From NCBI GenBank assembly GCA_011947345.1, contig JAAVTG010000075.1, forward strand, positions 682,001 to 746,000: DNA of 64,000 nt, written 5' to 3'. Source of the stretch: Phytophthora quininea (lineage: Eukaryota > Oomycota > Peronosporomycetes > Peronosporales > Peronosporaceae). The notes beneath the pieces are model-generated. The model saw nothing but the letters and a program-made list of their open reading frames with translations, ran no database searches and had not been told where the DNA came from. The position numbers and the translations under genes are program-made. How positions within the stretch are numbered: the first letter of the stretch is position 1; each line of letters opens with the position of its first letter. Of the stretch, positions 41,464 to 53,034 are shown in pieces.

Positions 41464-41847
41464 ATGTTCTTCGCTCGGTTCCTCAAGTCTGCCATCCTCG
41501 CCGTCGCTCTGGCTGCTGGTGGCACAACGGCTCAAACGGGGACCGATGCTGCCAATGTCATCACCCAGATCGCTGCAGACACCACGGCCAACGCACAGGC
41601 CACGAGCAACCTCGCGCAACTCCTGGTGGCGGCGTTCCAGGGCGTCTCCAGTCCTCTTAGCGGCGAGGTCGCTCAAGCGCTCGGGCAAATTAACGAAGCC
41701 GCCGCCTCCACCGCCGCTGCAAACAACAATCTCAACGCGCTCCTACAGCAGCTAGAAGGAGCTGCCCAGTCCTTCAACGAGGCAAACAACAACGCAGCTT
41801 CGGCTTTCAGCGGCGCCCGCAAGCTGCGCATCCAAGCTGCCAATTGA
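41464..41847 (+). CDS. Small secreted protein A (127 aa), tandem pair
   Basis: A signal peptide (FLKSAILAVALAAGGTTAQ) is followed by an Ala/Asn/Gln-rich, likely alpha-helical mature protein without cysteines: TDAANVITQIAADTTANAQ, SNLAQLLVAAFQGV, QINEAAASTAAANNNLNALL, and an end ARKLRIQAAN. The heptad-like spacing suggests a coiled coil or helical bundle. It shares its whole layout with the next gene. I recognise no named family. ATG 41464 is the first codon before the signal peptide. Intact frame. Confidence 0.8.
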   Translation: MFFARFLKSAILAVALAAGGTTAQTGTDAANVITQIAADTTANAQATSNLAQLLVAAFQGVSSPLSGEVAQALGQINEAAASTAAANNNLNALLQQLEGAAQSFNEANNNAASAFSGARKLRIQAAN

Positions 41848-42131
41848 CGCGACAAGAAGTTGCGAAGCCACAGCTCATTAAATGTAGCGTTGTTAAAACC
41901 AATCGATTGAACTTGCACCATTTCTCCGAGCTGTTCGTCACCGTTGTAGGTGATCAACAATCAAGGCTACGGACCAAAAAAATATTCATGCAGCTTCAAC
42001 AGCAAGTATCAAGGGGGTACTTTGGGTATGCTGCATGTGGCCCCACCACGGGAGACCAATGGGGGTCTTGAGTCATTCGACAACTTCCTTTGCAAGCATC
42101 AAGACCTTCAAGACTCTCTCTCTCGCCGACG
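41848..42131. other. Spacer between the small secreted genes
   Basis: About 285 bp containing the 3' region of copy A and the promoter of copy B. No other gene was seen. Confidence 0.5.
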
Positions 42132-42512
42132 ATGTTCACTCGGCTCCTTAAGTCTGCAACCCTCGCGCTCGTCCTGGTCGTCGTCGACACGATCGTCGTC
42201 TCCGCTCAAACTGGACCGGACGTTGCCAACACAATCTCCGAGTTCGCGGCGGCGTTTACTGCGAGCGCGCAGACCACCAGCGACCTCGCCAGACAACTGG
42301 CCACAGTGCTCAACACGCTCAACTTCCCGCTCGGTGGACAAGTCACTATCGAGCAACTTGCCGCGAACGCCGCAGAGACCACTGCCAAAATGAATGAAGT
42401 GAACGCTCAGCTGCAGCAGCTCCAAGAAACAATCTCCTCCAGCGAGACCGACACCAGCAACGCGGCGTCGATCCTCGGCGGCCGCAAACTACGCTCCAGC
42501 ACGACCAACTAA
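42132..42512 (+). CDS. Small secreted protein B (126 aa), tandem pair
   Basis: A paralogue of the preceding gene: signal peptide (LLKSATLALVLVVVDTIVVS, cleaved before AQTG as in copy A), then PDVANTISEFAAAFTASAQ, SDLARQLATVLNTL, a helical middle with VNAQLQQLQETISSSE and the end GRKLRSSTTN. Cysteine-free. The first 10 residues, the QTG-DxAN start of the mature part, the QLQQL segment and the C-terminal RKLR are the best conserved parts. I chose ATG 42132 (MFTRLLKS, parallel to MFFARFLKS of A) over an upstream in-frame start. Confidence 0.8.
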   Translation: MFTRLLKSATLALVLVVVDTIVVSAQTGPDVANTISEFAAAFTASAQTTSDLARQLATVLNTLNFPLGGQVTIEQLAANAAETTAKMNEVNAQLQQLQETISSSETDTSNAASILGGRKLRSSTTN

Positions 42513-42635
42513 CGAGACACGAACCCTGACCCAGCTTTCACAGGAACGATACTACAAGTTTTAGTCATCAAAACATGTGCATTCATCATCAGAAACAAAT
42601 GTATAAAGATCTCGGTTTCCACACGAGGCCGCTGC

Positions 42636-45600
42636 TTACGCAGCCGTCTCATTCATCTCGCGCTCATAACGCAGCTGGTCCTGCTTGGCCGCCTCCATCC
42701 ACGGAGCTTTATCCACATCGCTCATCTCTTTCCAGATCTCGGCGAGTCTGCGCATGACGTCAACCATCTGTGGGTTTTCGCCGAGCGATTGCTTCACCTC
42801 GACACGACTAGCAACACTAAACAGCACGTAGGCGCTGCGAGGTCGTCGCACGCCGCCAATTGCCACTCTGTCGCCCTCTTTCTTCAGCTTCTTCTCCTTT
42901 TTGAGCTTTTGTTGGTGCTTCATCGCAGTCGGAGACCACGGAGACCTCGGCAAGCGGCCAGAGTCGTCTCCTTCGGCCTTAAAAGGGGTCGAACTGACAT
43001 CTGCCATGTGCTCCTGCTTCAGCACCTTGCTCTCCTTCTTCATACTGAGCTTGCCTTGCTTTGCATACTCCTCCTTAATCCTCCAAGCCAACGTGCCCTT
43101 TGTCGCAGTCTCATCTAGCTCTGCTACTTGGCGGATCTTCTTCAGCACATACGATGGCTGAAGGTCCTGGTTCGTTTCTCGCTTAATCCTCGCGCTAAAG
43201 TCCAGAGCGACTTTAGCAGCGTCCATACTCGTTGCTTGCAGTAGGAAGGACACCAAAGCGCTAGTGTGCTGGTCCACGACCTCCTCATTCTGGTCGCGTT
43301 CCTTGCGCTTTTTAGCTCGCTTCGCTTCGCGTTGTCTTTGCATACGCTTAGCTTCCTTCATGATAAGTTCGTCTACGCGAGCCTGGTGCTGCTTTACATC
43401 CGCACGGGCAGCAGCAAGCTGGCGGTCAAGTTTGGCACGTTGTTCTTGCAAGATATGGCGCATGTCTTGCTCCTTTTTCTCGCGGATTTCAAGATCCGCA
43501 TTGTCCTTTCGCAAATACGCATGAGAGAGTCACAGCGACGACCGATCTCAGCCGCCGTGCGGGAGCGGAGATAGTAGTCGAAGGCGAACATCTCCATGCC
43601 GCAGATCTCTTGCTTAATGCGGTCCCATGCGCCATAGCCAAACTGGTTGACCAAGCAGAGCAGCACTCGGTCTTCCTCCTCTGTGAACACCTTACCTCCC
43701 TTACCTTGGTAATTGATGGGCATATCCTCCCAAGGGTTAGCGTAGCGCTTCACCTTACGCGCCGTCTCTTCCGTGAGACGCTCAATCTCCAAGAGCTTGG
43801 ACTCGCCCTTCTCGATCGACTTCATGATCTTGTTCCAATCACTCAACTCCTCCTGACCTCGCTCGAGGAATACTTTCGAGTATTCCTCCACTTCGTCTAG
43901 TGGCTTCATCATCTCACGAGCGACAGCTTCGATATCACCACGGCCATAACGAGCCAACAACTTGATGAACAAGAAGAACTGCGGTTTGTTCCAATCGCCG
44001 TAGGCCTCAGAGAGCAGTTTTTCCTTCTCCTCCAGTTCCTCTGGGGTCAGATACTGTGCGTGCGGCGGGAGTGGCGGCTTTTCATTCTCCGTCTTAGCGG
44101 CTTCGTAATTGGCACACTCGATCTCGTGGAGTTCGATCAGACGCTTACGGTTGTAAAATTGCCACTCGTCCATTCGGGGCAGACGCAGAGCCTTTGGTAG
44201 TTGTTTCTGCTTAGGCAATCGTTTGTACTCTTTAGTGTGACTGTGACGCAGCACAGTGCGTCTTTCCCGCTTGCCCATGCCTTCTGCCATCTGCCGAGCA
44301 AGCTCCGCATCGGCCAGACGCTTCAGTTCGTCTTGACGCTCCTTTTCGTTGGAGTAGTCAATGCCATCGTGGTTCTGGCAACCACCGCCGTCCAGCTTGA
44401 AGTCGAGGAGGTCGCCCTTGTCGTGCGCCTGCATTTTCTGCTTCATTTCCTCTGTACGTTGTTCGCCCTTAGCTAAGATAGCGTCGATGTCTTCATCAGT
44501 AATAGTGGAGTCGGTGGTGCGGAACACTTGGTCCGCACCGAAGCGGATCATTTCGAGCATGTCGTTCTTTGTCAGCTTCGCTTGCTTCTCTTGCAGACGT
44601 CCTTGCTGCACGACCATCGCGTCTAGCTTTAGCTTTTGCTGGGCACGCTCAATGATCTTCTCCTCAACAGAGTCTGCTGTCACTAAGCGATACACATTCA
44701 CCTCCTTCTTCTGACCGATACGATGCGCACGATCCTGAGCCTGCAAGTCAGCTTGTGGGTTCCAATCGGAATCGTACAGAATGACTACATCAGCGGTGTA
44801 CAAGTTAATACCAAGGCCGCCTGCGCGAGTGGACAGTAGGAACAAGAACTTGGACGAGTTCGGCTTGTTGTACTCCTCGATCGAGCTCTCGCGGTCTTCG
44901 TAGGACGTCTGGCCATCGATGCGGCAGTACTCGTAGTACCGCATGCGGCAGAAATCTTCCATAATGTCCAAAACGCGAGTCATCTGCGTGAAGATGAGGA
45001 CCCGCGAGCCGCGTTGCTTGAGTTTCTTTAGTAATTTGTCCATCAACACCATTTTACCGCAGTTTTCAACCACGTGCTCTCCCAAAGGATCGAGCGAGCG
45101 GTCTTCTTGTCCTTCGAACAGATACGGGTGGCCACAGCACTTTCGCAGTTGCATCACAATGTTTTGTAGTGCACTTTTCGAGACGCCAGTGGTTTGTCCC
45201 GTAATGGTGTTCATATCGCGCAGTAAAAGCGACTTGTACAGTGCCTTTTGCATTTCCGACATGCCCACGAACAAGAGCGTTTCCTTTTTCGGCGGCAGAC
45301 TCTTCTCCACGTCTGCCTTCAGGCGACGCAGCATGAATGGCCGCAGAATCTTGTGCAGCTGGCTGATCATTTGCTTCTTGGCCTCATCGTCATCCACATC
45401 GAGGTTAAACCAGTCGTCAAACTCCTGCGAAGATGCAAACACATCAGGCAGCAAGAAGTTTAGCAAGGCCCACAATTCGTGGAGGTTGTTCTGAAGCGGA
45501 GTTCCCGTCAACAATAGTCGGTGCTCGGTATCCAACATGCGCACGACGGTAGAGAACTGGGAGCTTTCGTTTTTAATACGATGCGCCTCGTCAATGACAA

Positions 45601-46809
45601 GGTATCGCCACGCAAACTTGCACAGCGCTGTCTTCTCCTTGAGGCACATTTCGAATGTTGTAACGCACACGTCGAATTTGCGCTTGTCGTCGGTCAGACC
45701 TGGACATAGCACCTCCTGTACGCATCGCTGGCGTTCCTCTTTATTACCGTGGAATTTCACGGCACGCAGAGAAGGGCACCAGCGTTCAAACTCCGCCAGC
45801 CAGTTACTTAGCGTGGACTTGGGGACAAGCACAATGTGCGGGCCTCGGACATTCTCAAATTCCAGAAAGTAGGCCAGCACAGAGATCGTCTGCAACGTTT
45901 TACCAAGACCCATCTCATCCGCAAGGATGCCGTTGATACCTTGGTGCGCAAGATTGACCATCCAGTTCAGTCCTTCGAGCTGGTACGCTCTCATCTTGCC
46001 GAATTTGATGACCGAAGGCTGCTGGGTAATCCGAACGCCAACATGGTGCGACGAGTCGCGCATCATTTCCTCGTCGTCGTCACCGCCAGCAGCGCGTTTG
46101 TTCCCCTTGTCTTTTTACCTTCGGCATCTTCATCAGCATCCAACGCCGCTCCTTTCTTTCCCTTTTTGTTTTTCACTTGACCACTAAAGTGGGCAAAGAT
46201 GTCGCTCTGGGACAACAAATATTTGAGTCTGGCCGAGGCGATTTCCGACTTTTCTTGGCCAGTTCCTCTTTCTGTCGTTTCTCCTCCGCCTTTAGTTCTT
46301 CACGCTCATCGACCACGTGTTGACGCATTTCCTGCCGCATCTTTTCGCTTCCAACTGCTTGTCGCTGAGCTCTCGTGGCTGGCGCTTCGGTCGCACCTCT
46401 TCTACAACTACCTGAGTCTTTTGCGTTCGCGCTTGCCTTCCACCGCGCCGTACAGCTCCTCCCTTTTGCGAGCGCGTTCCAGCTCCACCTGCTCGTCTCG
46501 GGCTCTACACTCGGCCTCGTAGCGCTGGCGGTCGGCGGCCGCCTGCTCCGCGAACTCCTCGCGCTGGACGGCCGAGAGCTGCGCCCAGCGCGCGCTCACC
46601 TCCCTGGAGATGCTGGCGACGTCCACCGCCTCTCCCTGCTCTTGTGCACGTGCGGTGACCTCCCTCTTGACGTCCTCCATGGCGCTCTTCTGGAAGAACT
46701 GATAGGCGGACTTGGGCTTGGCAATCTGGCTGCCGGACGCCTCTCCGTTCTGGAACTGGGCCTCCACGGCCACCCAGTCCGCTCGGCTCTCCTTCTCCGG
46801 CTTGTACAT
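42636..46809 (-). CDS. ISWI chromatin remodeller flanked by two HMG boxes
   Basis: One long gene read through several one-base breaks. From the N-terminus: an HMG box (KPKSAYQFFQKSAMEDVKRE to AAADRQRYEAE, 46720-46500); an AutoN-like element (LKYLLSQSDIFAHFSG, near 46210); the SNF2 ATPase with ILADEMGLGKTLQTI (motif I), VIDEAHRIKN (II) and LLLTGTPLQNNLHELW (III); helicase C with STRAGGLGINLYTAD and QAQDRAHRIGQ; HAND-SANT-SLIDE (DEWQFYNRKRLIELH, WNKPQFFLFIKLLARYGRGD, EEDRVLLCLVNQFGYGAWD); a Lys/Glu coiled coil; and a second HMG box (RRPRSAYVLFSVASRVEVK, near 42840). ISWI slides nucleosomes. Breaks near 46410, 46330, 46240, 46110 and 43520 are single-base. Divergent from the gene at 46987. Confidence 0.9.
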
Positions 46810-46986
46810 CGTCAGAGCCCCGTGGGGAAGCGATACGACACCTACAAGTGGAGATACAGCGACGCCAACAAGACGCTTCCCGGCGACGATTTAGCCCTCC
46901 AGACCGCTTTGCTAAAACTGACTGAAAATGCGAGGAAACGTATACCGGAAACATCTTAATAGAAGACCCTATATCTTGGAAAATGT

Positions 46987-48441
46987 ATGCAGAAAAGATT
47001 ATGGTACGGCTTTGCATCATTCTCATTGAAGACTCGACGCCATTACTGGATTGCCCAACTGCGAGGCTTCTTCGCGCTCTTCCTGTGCGTATATCGGCCC
47101 TGTATTGACCCACTGCAGATGCACGAGATGCACGCACCCATCGCAGCCCAAGATTTGCTGGAGAATGACGCGCCCGTGGCCTTGGAAGAGCTCAAATGGG
47201 ACACCTGCGCCTCCCACAAGGACTGCGACTCGTGCCTGAACTCGAGCTACGCCTGCCACTTCTGTAAGAGCGACTACCAGTGCCACGCCATCGGCTCCAA
47301 GTACGGCTGTACGGTGGGCGTAGACGCCTGCCACCATCTCGAGGGTGCGTCTATCTGGTTAATGATACATTCCTAAAGCTGTTGATGCCATTCTGTATAC
47401 ATTGCTGCAGACTGTGAGAGGCCGACCCCGCAGTATGTGGGCTATGGACCACCTCCTTCAGTGGTGATTGCAGTGTTATGTCTCATGGTGACGCTCACGT
47501 GCTGCGTCTGCGGCATCTCGGCCATCTGCTCGGTGTTCTGTCGAGAGAGGAAGCCCCCTTCGCGACGAGCGGAGCTGGCGGCGGCACTCAAGGCGAGCAG
47601 GCAGAAGAAGTCCAAGAAACCCACGTTAGGGTACGGTTGTATTTGTTGCAGGCGATATTGTGTTCGTTGCTTAATTCTTTTGTGTTAGCGATGAGGAGGA
47701 GTGCGCTGAAACGCAGCGGCAGCCACTGCTGGAAGAGATCCGAGAGGGAGAAGTGCGGCTCTTTGAGAACGAGGTGGACCAGGAGTCACTGGAGCGGCTG
47801 AGAACGCGTTACGAACGGGATGAACGGCAGATCAATTGGAAGACGTTCGCGGCGAGGACGACGTGGCTCACGCTGCTGATCACGATGACCGTGCTAGCAC
47901 TCATGTTCTACCCTCGCATGCCTGACTACAATGTCTGCAACCGCGAGTTTGAATGGGGGTCTATCATTGCGAGTTTGATGAGCCTCACGCCCAAAGTCAA
48001 CTACCAGGTGCTCGTTAGTGTCATTAACGAGAACAGATTCGGCTTTGTGCTGGAGTCTGGACGCGCTGACATCTACCACAACTCAACGCTTGTGGGCAAG
48101 TGGGAGCTCGAGAAAGAGTGGGAGGCTGCAGGCGGATCCATCAGCGACAAGATCGCGAATATTAACATTGAGCCTGGATATGGAGAGGGGATCGCACTAT
48201 GGCAAGACTTCAGCAAGAACGAGTTGATCTTCCGGATCAATGCCTCTGTGACAGGTTCCATTACGTGGGGAGATACAAGGTACGTCGAGATTGGGCTTTT
48301 GCATGCACTTATCATGCTGACAAGGCCAATGCTTTACAGATTTACCGTATATCGTCGTCGACTCCGGATGTAGAATTCCTTGTGGGAGCCGAGTACGACC
48401 GCGGGCTCTGCAAGTGTACTGAGTACCTGACGCCACAGTAA
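46987..48441 (+). CDS. PSI domain - membrane - LEA2-like protein
   Basis: Four exons: up to 47344, 47411-47630, 47689-48279 and 48340-48441; introns 66, 58 and 60 nt. After a hydrophobic start (QLRGFFALFLCVY) comes a cysteine-rich PSI-type module (DTCASHKDCDSCLNSSYACH, then FCKSDYQC and CTVGVDACHH). A first span (SVVIAVLCLMVTLTCCVCGI), a basic and acidic cytosolic segment with QPLLEEIREGEV, and a second span (TWLTLLITMTVLALMFY) follow. A LEA2/WHy-like beta domain (VNYQVLVSVINENRFGFVLE, then GRADIYHNSTLVGKWELEKE) ends the protein. A frame change near 48270 (one A missing) precedes the last exon. Function unknown. Confidence 0.75.
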
Positions 48442-48501
48442 AAAGAGATGCCTGCTACTCTACGGATAGCAGACCCTACGTATAAACACATGAATGTTCC
48501 G

Positions 48502-51500
48502 CTAAAAGCTCCCGCTCGGCTGGTAGTTGACCATGTCGGCTCCACGTGCCGTGAACACCTTCTGCAGCATTTCATCCGCGCATGCCATTCGTGCACGCTC
48601 AGGAGTGACAGGGCTGCGCAGTTCGAAGTACCCTTCAATCCCAGCATCCGATCTCGCCGCGTAAATGGCCTCTTTGACTGCGTAGAACACACTTGACCCC
48701 AAGAAGAGCGGCGGTTCTCCTACTGCTTTGCTCGAGTGCACTGCAAACTTGTTCTTCTGGTTGGACTCGAGCCACACGTGAAAGTCCAGCGGAACGTCGT
48801 TCGCACTTGGGATTTTGTAAGCGCCAGGGCCTCGTGTGAATAGATTGCCTCGCTTAACCCAAGGATGGCCATCGTCGCCCCACACCAACTCTTCCAAGCA
48901 AAACAAGCCGAAGCCTTGCATGAATGCTCCTTCGATCTGTCCGATGTCGATCGTTGGATTAATACTGGCGCCAAGATCCATGAGAATGTCGACTGAAAGC
49001 ATTTGGAAGTCTCCTGTCAGTACATCCAATTCGGCTACCGTGCAAGCGACGCCTGTAGTGAAATAGTTAAAAGCCGTGCCCTCCTTCACGTTCTCAGCAA
49101 CAGACTTGGCGAAATCAAAGCCACAACGCTCGTTCGGGACAATGTAGTAGCCGTGAGCGGACATGTCGATACGCTCGAAAAAGGCTGCATTTGTGACCGC
49201 ACTGAATGGTGCGTCCGGCCCAAGCCGTGCACGAACCGGCTCGAGTCGAGCTAAGATCTGCTCGCACGCGTCCAATGTCGCCATCCCATACAGATCTGTA
49301 CTCATCGAGGCAGCTGACGGCTGTGTGTTAGCTACTTTACTTGTGCACGTTTCCTCAATGTGCACTTGGTCGTGAGGAATACCAAAGGCACGTGCAGCGA
49401 CTTGGATCACCTTTGTGTGGAGACCTTGTCCCATTTCAACCCCGCCGTGTGAAATCAACACACTGCCGTCCGCGTACACGTGAACGAGAGAACCTCCCTG
49501 GTTCATGAACTTGGATGTAAAGCTAATACCAAACTTTGTGGGCAAGATTGCGACACCACGCTTTTTCCAGCGGTTAGCTTTGTTAAAAGCCTCCACTTCA
49601 GCTTTCTTGGCTTCGAATCCGCTTCGATCGATGGTATGTTGCCACAATGTTCGCAAGTTGAAATCCTCCAGGGTTGACCGTAGTGGGTTGTTTGGCCTTC
49701 AACGTACATATTGCGGTAGCGCACTTCCTCTGGTCTCGTTTTTAACGTGCGCGCGATGTGATCGATGTAAGTTTCTGCGATCATCAGGCCTTGCGGACCT
49801 CCAAAGCCACGGAAAGCTGTGTTAGTTGCCAGGTTAGTACGACACACGGTGCCATGGCAGCGCAGGTTGGGGATTTTGTACGCGTTATCGCAGTGGAACA
49901 GAGCACGATCCATCACAGCAAGCGAGAGGTCCATGGAGTACCCTCCATTGTTGTAAATGTCCACATCCAGTGCCAAAATGGTTCCGTCGCGCTTAACGCC
50001 GACCTTGTACTTCGCGTAGAACGGATGTCGACCGCCTGTGGTAAGCATATCAACGTGGCGCTCCAGCATGCACTTCACTGGACGCTTCATCACATGCGCC
50101 GCAACAGCAGCGGCACACGTAACGAACACTGTGCGAGTCTCCTTACCGCCGAAGCCTCCCCGATACGCTTCGTCGTACTCGAAATCCGATTGGAATTAAT
50201 CCCAAGCACTCGCGCAGCCATAACTTGCGCCTTCGTTGTGGCTTGGGTGGACGAGATGATTTGCATTCCACCTTCCTGAGGTGTGCATAGGGACACGTTC
50301 GTCTCGAAGTAAAATTGTTCTTGCCCACCCATGTGCATCTCACCTTCAAGTACAATATCAGCTTCTGCTAGACCTTTTCGACATCACCGCTGTTAATAGT
50401 GTGTACAGGCAGATAAAACGATTTCTCACGAATGGCGTCTTCAATCGTGATCACCGATGGCAGTTCCTCGTAGACCACCTTGACTTTATCGGCAGCCGCC
50501 ATAGCCAGCTCGTGAGTATCCGCGATAACAATCCCTACGGGCTGACCCACACACAAGACCCTCTCTGATGCAAAGCACTCCTCATCTTTGAGAACGGGAC
50601 CAATAACGTTAGTACCGAGTTTCTCAGTTTCAAACACAGAGGCGTCAAAGAATCTGTGCACACCCTCCATAGTCAGAGCTTCGCTCGCATCGATACTCTT
50701 GATCAGGCCATGCGCACAAGTCGACAAGACCAAGGCACCGTGAAGAGTTCCCGGTGTGTTGGGGATATCGTCTGTATAGATGGCCTCGCCACTCACTTGT
50801 AAATAAGCGGATTTGTGAATCAACGGGTCTCCGACAGGACCGCGCTTCGTAGTATCATCGCCCACAGGCTGATGTTTTGAGTCTTGGAGACCACCTGTCT
50901 CCATTCCAAAGCTTTGGGTTCCGTGAGAGATCGAGCGAACTTGATGAAGAAAGTTTGTTTGCCGATTGAATGTTGTCCTCGATTTTAGGTGCCTCTGGCA
51001 AAGTCGACGAGGTGATCTTGTCTTCCAGCAAGCTTTGCTGTAGGGACTTCGCTGTTGCAACGAAAAATTTGTACAAAAGGACGAGCACAAGCTTTCGCGA
51101 TACTTTGCCATTCCACCCGGGACACCATCAGGTAAGTTGAAGTCACTTGCATGCAAAACATCGCAGGCTTTATCGAACGTGGCCGAGCAAAAGCGCTTGC
51201 CGATGAGATATTGTTCCGTCGCAATAGCAGCTTTAGTAATTGGAGCCATGCCACCATATACTGCTGACGCGTCCACAATCGTCCAAACTCCTGTTTCCGG
51301 CGAGTTTTGAAGCTTCACACGGATTCCTGCAGTGACGATACTAATGTCGTCTTCACGCCTTCGCGCCTGCTTGAACGGCAGCATGTACTCCCATTGTTTC
51401 GTGTACGGCACGTACACTCTGGTGATCACTTCGTCCTTCTCCATACTCACCTTGCGATAAGATAAGAAAAATCACGTACACAAGTGTATCGTGTGCCTGT

Positions 51501-52948
51501 AGTGGAGCGCAGCTCGATGTAAGCGTTCATGGCAGCGAGAAGAGGGTTCATATCCGAGATCGGGCTAGCCGTCACGAGATTCCCAGCGATGCAAGCCACG
51601 TTTCGGATATGTGTGCTGGCAAACCATTTGAGCATCTTGACAATCGACTCGAACGCACGGGTTTGGTACGTAGGTAACGTCTTGATACGCTCCGACAAAT
51701 GCTGTTTCACGTCCGACAACGTCACAGCCGCCCGAACTTGACGCCTTCAAAAGCGGCAGCATCAGCGAACAAGGTTTGGTTAATGGGATCTTCGACCGTC
51801 ACCTCTGCAGTGGCTAACAGTTCCGGAATACGGTTGACGTTAATCATGTACGGATACTTGAAATGTTTGAACTTGGTCTCGATCCCCATTTCCGTATTAC
51901 CCACCGAAATCTTGGCTTCGTTGTGTAGACTCTTCAGCAGCAACAAGTGAGCCATTGTCACTGGTGCAAACCACTGTATGTTCTTGCCGTGGATCTGTAG
52001 CACTTGAGGTTTCATCGCCTGATGCACCAATTCCGTCGGGAACGACGACACTGCCAGCGCAGCAACTTTCTTCGCCTCACTGCTCTTGTCCTCCAGCACG
52101 TCTCCGTCCAGTTTGCGTCGTTTAGCCAGCTGTCGGATCTTCTTTGACGAACAAGTCGTGACTTCCTTTGTCTTCCCACCATCTAAGTCCTCAATATCCA
52201 CCTCCAATATACCGTTCTGCTTGTTCGGACAACCTGGACACGACCCTGTGCAATGAGCTTCTGCTGCATCGACGCCAAAGCTCTTGGCAGCGTCCAAAAT
52301 CGGACGGTAGCCCGTGCAACGACAGAGATTGCCGTCCATACCGTGCTCAATGTCTTCCATCGTGAGCTCCACGCCCATCTCCCGCTGCTTGACCATGGCG
52401 TACAGCGCCATGACGAAGCCTGGCGTGCAGTAGCCGCACTGCGAGCCGTGAGACTCGGCCAGTGCCTGCTGCACCTCGTGCAGCCCGGTGGCTTCTCCTG
52501 TCCCTCCTGTAATAGCGCCCACGCCTTCCACCGTTGTGACGGCGCAGGTGTCCATGGCGCACAGCGGCGCCAGACAAGAGTTGACGGACACGTGCTTGAT
52601 TCTCTGCGAGGCAGCGTCGAAGCGAGACACCATGACGGTGCAGGCGCCGCAGCCTCCTTCTCCGCAGCCGAGCTTGGTGCCAGTGAGCCCCAGGTCTTGG
52701 CGCAGAAACTGGAGCAGTGTCTGCTCGGGCTTGACGTCCTTCTCGGGGATCTGGAGGCGTCGGCCGTTCACATAGAGCAGCAGGTCGTGGCGCACGCTGG
52801 TTGTGGACACCGGAGCAGACGCCGGGGAAGGGAATGCGGCGACATGAGTTTGGGACTGCGACTGCCAAAGGAAGAATGGCAGAAGGTCAGGGTAGTCCGG
52901 GGTCCGTTTGCATGCAAGCTGAATGCGACCGAATGTTGCCTTCAACAT
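48502..52948 (-). CDS. XDH: Xanthine dehydrogenase/oxidase
   Basis: Full-length molybdo-flavoenzyme oxidising hypoxanthine and xanthine to urate. The N-terminal 2Fe-2S ferredoxin domain has KLGCGEGGCGACTVM and the second cluster domain SQCGYCTPGFVMALY with MDGNLCRCTGYRPILDA. The FAD domain follows (HIRNVACIAGNLVTASPISD). Molybdenum-cofactor domains include AFRGFGGPQGLMIAE, GVEMGQGLHTKVIQVAARAF, TRGPGAYKIPSANDVP and GEPPLFLGSSVFYAVKEAI with the catalytic Glu. At least seven frame changes (near 51730, 51460, 51090, 50900, 50375, 50150, 49670) split it; five are restored by one more base in a homopolymer run. The first 55 residues before DLLLYVNGRRLQIP are non-conserved, so the exact start is uncertain. 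Confidence 0.9.
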
Positions 52949-53034
52949 CCAATGACGTCGAGTGCGTCATAAAAACCTCGATTGCGAGGTTTTATCTTTG
53001 TAATATTTCAGCGGAAGAAAAAGTTCGGCTGAAA

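Noticed and set aside
51440..51470. GTGAGT in XDH as a splice donor
   Set aside because: One additional T in the adjacent T run gives the conserved continuous reading (RDFFLSYRK then VSMEKDEVI), so no intron is needed.
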